DNA of 64,000 nt from Artemia franciscana (lineage: Eukaryota; Arthropoda; Branchiopoda; Anostraca; Artemiidae), in assembly GCF_032884065.1 (NCBI RefSeq), contig NC_088865.1, positions 42,913,152-42,977,151 of the forward strand. The letters run 5' to 3'. Of the stretch, positions 61,290-64,000 are shown in pieces (position 1 is the stretch's first letter; each line of letters opens with the position of its first letter). Under the pieces are notes generated by a model that had not been told where the DNA came from, did not search any database, and saw only the letters and a list, made by a program, of their open reading frames with translations. The position numbers and the translations under genes were made by a program.

Positions 61290-63360
61290 GAGGGGGGCGG
61301 GTGATAGGATCTTAATGAAATTTGATGTTTGGAATCATATTGTGTCTCTGAGCTCTTAATTTAAACCCCGACCGGATCTGATGACATTGGGGGGATTTGG
61401 AGGGGGGAACCTAAAATCTTGGAAAACACTTAGAGTGGAGGGATCGGGATGAAACTTGATGGAAAAAATAAGCGCAAGTCCCAGATACATGATCGACATT
61501 ATCGGAACTGATTCGCTCTCTTTGGCATAGTTGGGGGTTATTCTTAAAAATTAGAAAAAATGAGGTATTTTCAACTTACGAACGGGTGATCGGAGCTCAA
61601 TGAAATTTGATGTTTCGAAGGATATCGTGTCTTAGAGCTCTAATTTTAAATCCCGACCGGATCTGGTGACGGGGGTGGGGAGTTGGGAGGGGAAAACCTA
61701 AAACTTGGAATACACTTAGAGTGGAGGGATCGGGATGAAACATGGTGGGAAAAATAAACACAAGTCCTAGATAGATGATTGACATAAACAGAATGGATCC
61801 GCTCTCTTTGGGGTAGTTGGGGGGGGGGGGTGGTTATTTCTGAAAAATTAAAAAAATGAGGTATTTTTAACTTACGAACGGGTGATCGGATCTCAATGAA
61901 ATTTGATAATTAGAAGGATATCGTGGCTCAGAGCTCTTATTTTAAACCCGACCAGATCTGGTGACATTGGGGGGGGGGTTGGGAGGGGGAAACCTAAAAC
62001 TTGGAAAACACTTAGAGTGGAGGGATCGGGATGAAACTTGGTGGGAAAAAAACACGAGTCCTAGATAAATGATTGACATAACCAGAACGGATCCGCTCTC
62101 TTTGGGGTAGTTGGGGGGGGAGTATTCTGAAAAAGAGAGGTATTTTTTAACTTACGAACGGGTGATTGGATCTCCATGAAATTTGATATTTAGAAAGATA
62201 TATTGTCTCATAGCTCTTATTTTAAATCTTGAACGGATCTGGTGACATGTGGGGAAGTTTGGGGTGGGGAAACCTAAAATGATGGAAAACGCTTAGATTG
62301 GAGAGATTGGGATGAAACTTGGTTGGAAAAATAAGAAGAAGTCTTGCATACGTGATTTACATAATTGGAACGGATCCGCTCAATTGGGGGTGGGGTAATT
62401 CTGAAAAATAAGAAAAAATGACGTATTTTTAACTTACGAAGGAGTGATCGGATCTTCGTGACACTTCATATTTAGAAGGACCTCGTAACTCAGATATCTT
62501 ATTTTAAATCTCAACCGGATCAAGTGTAATCGGGGGGGGGGGCAGTTGGGGGGACCGGAAATCTTAGAAAATACTTAAAGCGGTGAGATCAGGATGAAAC
62601 TGGATGGGAAGAATAGAAACCTGTCTAAGATACGTGACTGACATAACTGGACCGGATCTGCTCTCTCTGGTGGAATTGGGGGGAAGGGGGGTAATTTTGA
62701 AGATTGAGGTATTTGTAACTTACGAAAGGGTGACCAGATCTTAATGAAATTTGATATTCAGAAGGATCTTGTGCTTTAAAGTTGTAATTTCAAATTCCGA
62801 CCAGATCCTTTGACATTCGGAGGAGTTGGAGGGGCAAACCGGAATTCTTAGAAAACATGAAAATTGGGGTATTTTTATCTTACGAATAGATTATCGGATC
62901 GTAATAAAATTTAATTTTTAGAAGGAATTCGTGTCTCAGAGCTCTTATTTCAAATCCCGACCAGATCTTTTGACATTGGAGGGAGTTGGAGGGGAAAATC
63001 TTGGAAAAACACTTGGAGTGGAAGAATCAGGATGAAGCTTGGTGGATAGAATAAACAAATGTCCTTGATACGTGATTGACAGAATTGTACTGGATTCACT
63101 CTTTTTGGGGGAGTTGGGGGGAGGGGTTCAGTGATTTGGCGAGTTCGGTGCTTCTGGACGTGCTAGGGCGATGAAAATTGGTAGGCGTGTCAGGGAGCTG
63201 AACAATTTGACTTGATGAAGTCGTTTTCCCAGATTCTACCATCTGGGGGGCAAAAGGGAGAGGAAAAATTAGAAAAAATTAGGGATTTATAACTTACGAG
63301 TGGGTGATCAGATCTTAATGAATTTTGATATTTAGAAGGACTTTGTGACTCAGAGCTCTT
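61290..63360. repeat. Degenerate ~280-bp satellite array
   Basis: Units recur at 'cttacgaacgggtgatcgg' near 61574, 61871, 62151, 62433, 62719, 62879 and 63293. Each carries 'cttagagtggagggatcggg' and 'ggatccgctctctttgggg' like blocks. Spacing is 279-297 bases, except a short unit (about 160) and a long one (about 414). The long one contains a second copy of the array's head module: 63133-63255 resembles 61180-61285. Confidence 0.8.
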
Positions 63361-63569
63361 ATTTTAAATCTTGACCTGCATTAAGCCTCTTATTTTCCTT
63401 TTTAAATCAATCTATTGATTCATAGAATTTTGTTAGAGCTCATACCAAACGATCTCTTGACTCTTAGCTCTTCTCGCCACGTCACAAGTGCCATATGAGC
63501 TCTTAGCTCTTGTTTTTGTCGTTTTAACCTTTTTTAATTTTTTTCTTCTTTTGTATTAATGCTAAAGCC

Positions 63570-63645
63570 AAGGTTTGAACCTGGAACCTCTCGGACCTGG
63601 AACCTGGAACACAACGCTTTACCAACTCAGCTACTTCGGCACGCT
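63570..63645 (-). mobile_element. tRNA-like SINE head
   Basis: Minus strand has box A-like 'tagctgagttggtaaagcg' and box B-like 'ggttcaaacc', with 'ggttccagg' repeated between them. Too altered for a functional tRNA. Confidence 0.55.
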
Positions 63646-63649
63646 TACT

Positions 63650-63766
63650 TTTCTTACTTTCTCTATCAGCCGCAAGTTTTGTGGCATAGACTCTTTGAGC
63701 AGCTTCCTCGGCTGTTGCCATTGTAGGTTCTTCAGTCATTTTACGATTAAACATTTTTCCGTCCAC
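63650..63766 (-). pseudogene. Helitron Hel6 N-terminal ORF start
   Basis: MDGKMFNRKMTEEPTMATA, AQRVYATKLAADRESKKSK and RAE, then foreign sequence (VAELVKRCVPGS, from the tRNA-like head). Same start as the ORF at 25204. Truncated by the insertion. Confidence 0.75.
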
Positions 63767-63914
63767 GATCTTCTTACAATTAAACGAATTTCTTAAATAC
63801 CTTTAATGACGTCATCGTCATAACAAACATGACGACAACTAACTTCATGACGACATGACATGATGACATGACATCACTCGACAGACACACAGACAACTTA
63901 TTTTTATATACATA

Positions 63915-63917
<3 letters not shown>

Positions 63918-64000
<83 letters not shown>
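63918..64000. repeat. (TA)n microsatellite running out of the window
   Basis: At least 41 TA units, beginning just outside the 5' end of Hel6. Confidence 0.9.

Larger units (their letters stand above)
61094..63645 (-). mobile_element. Composite element: tRNA-like head plus ~280-bp satellite units
   Basis: Read on minus: tRNA-like head (63570-63645), a segment 'aagagctaagagctcatatg' type, about seven satellite units, a GTCGGTCT-type short repeat (61137-61171) and the end 'ttggttaataccaagtgcca'. It interrupts the Helitron N-terminal ORF right after KSKRAE. No target duplication was found. It is not a known class that I can name. Confidence 0.6.
60128..63905 (-). mobile_element. Helitron split by a satellite element (Hel6)
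   Basis: 3' end CTAG at 60128-60131, directly joined to the 5' end of the previous element. Then internal (TA)n (60235-60318), helicase tail, minisatellite (60530-60925), T/C-rich tract (60927-61093), a 2.5-kb foreign insert (61094-63645), the N-terminal ORF start (63650-63766) and the 5' end near 63905 ('caacttatttttatataca'). Without the insert the order equals that of the plus-strand copy at 25016-26473. Confidence 0.7.

Noticed and set aside
63570-63645. Functional tRNA gene
   Set aside because: Box A and B are present, but stems are not intact and 'ggttccagg' is repeated inside; best taken as a SINE head. The same applies to 55145-55205 and 32405-32490.

Overview
This is a eukaryotic, AT-rich, repeat-dominated window. 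There is no operon structure, and real coding signal outside transposons comes as short exons bounded by GT/AG splice sites. The mix of Helitrons, RTE-like and Jockey/CR1-like LINEs, tRNA-derived SINEs, hairpin MITEs and very long (TA)n tracts fits an invertebrate, most likely an arthropod. From general impression of the repeats I would guess a branchiopod crustacean such as brine shrimp, but the window itself does not prove this.

Layout. 1-15 kb: copies of one interspersed family (long 1.3-1.6 kb form and short hairpin form), tandem duplications, and several candidate host exons: two plus-strand terminal exons (5.08 and 12.23 kb) and one minus-strand terminal exon (9.72-10.05 kb) with decayed copies behind it. 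15-31 kb: a Helitron cluster with a plus-strand minisatellite-bearing copy (15.0-16.7), a nearly full-length minus-strand copy H1 (16.7-21.3), a 354-bp non-autonomous copy (21.6-21.96), a plus-strand copy with a short ORF of unusual C-terminus (25.0-26.5) and a degenerate plus-strand copy with a triplicated helicase segment (26.6-31.2). A candidate internal exon of the minus-strand gene lies at 22.83-22.97. 31-44 kb: older repeats, a candidate first exon with a signal-like N-terminus (34.27-34.52), a second long repeat copy, an RTE-like reverse transcriptase pseudogene, a 0.7-kb AGT repeat. 44-47.4 kb: a broken LINE with gag, endonuclease and RT parts. 48.2-49.1 kb: an internally deleted Helitron. 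49-54 kb: mostly unique sequence with a plus-strand exon (51.49-51.77) paralogous to the 9.7-kb exon. 54-64 kb: a second nearly full-length Helitron H2 carrying a SINE insertion, then short Helitrons head to tail, then a Helitron split by a 2.5-kb element made of ~280-bp satellite units behind a tRNA-like head.

How it fits together. Helitron copies share a recognisable plan: a TC(TA)n 5' end, a leader with TGACGTCA palindromes, an ORF starting with charged repeats, a zinc-ribbon-like block, a Rep domain (HAH and YICKY motifs) and a Pif1-like helicase, then an internal (TA)n and a GC-rich hairpin ending in CTAG or CTAA. Short derivatives replace most of the coding part with a 'gaccgggacac' minisatellite. 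All autonomous-type copies here carry stops, frameshifts or deletions.

The most interesting non-transposon signal is a small unrecognised protein family. Two terminal exons 41 kb apart on opposite strands share a KGAGYG core, an LTAQ..D..NQT block and a C-terminal cysteine. The minus-strand member can be linked, by matching splice phases, to exons at 22.9 and 34.5 kb to give a predicted protein of about 238 residues.
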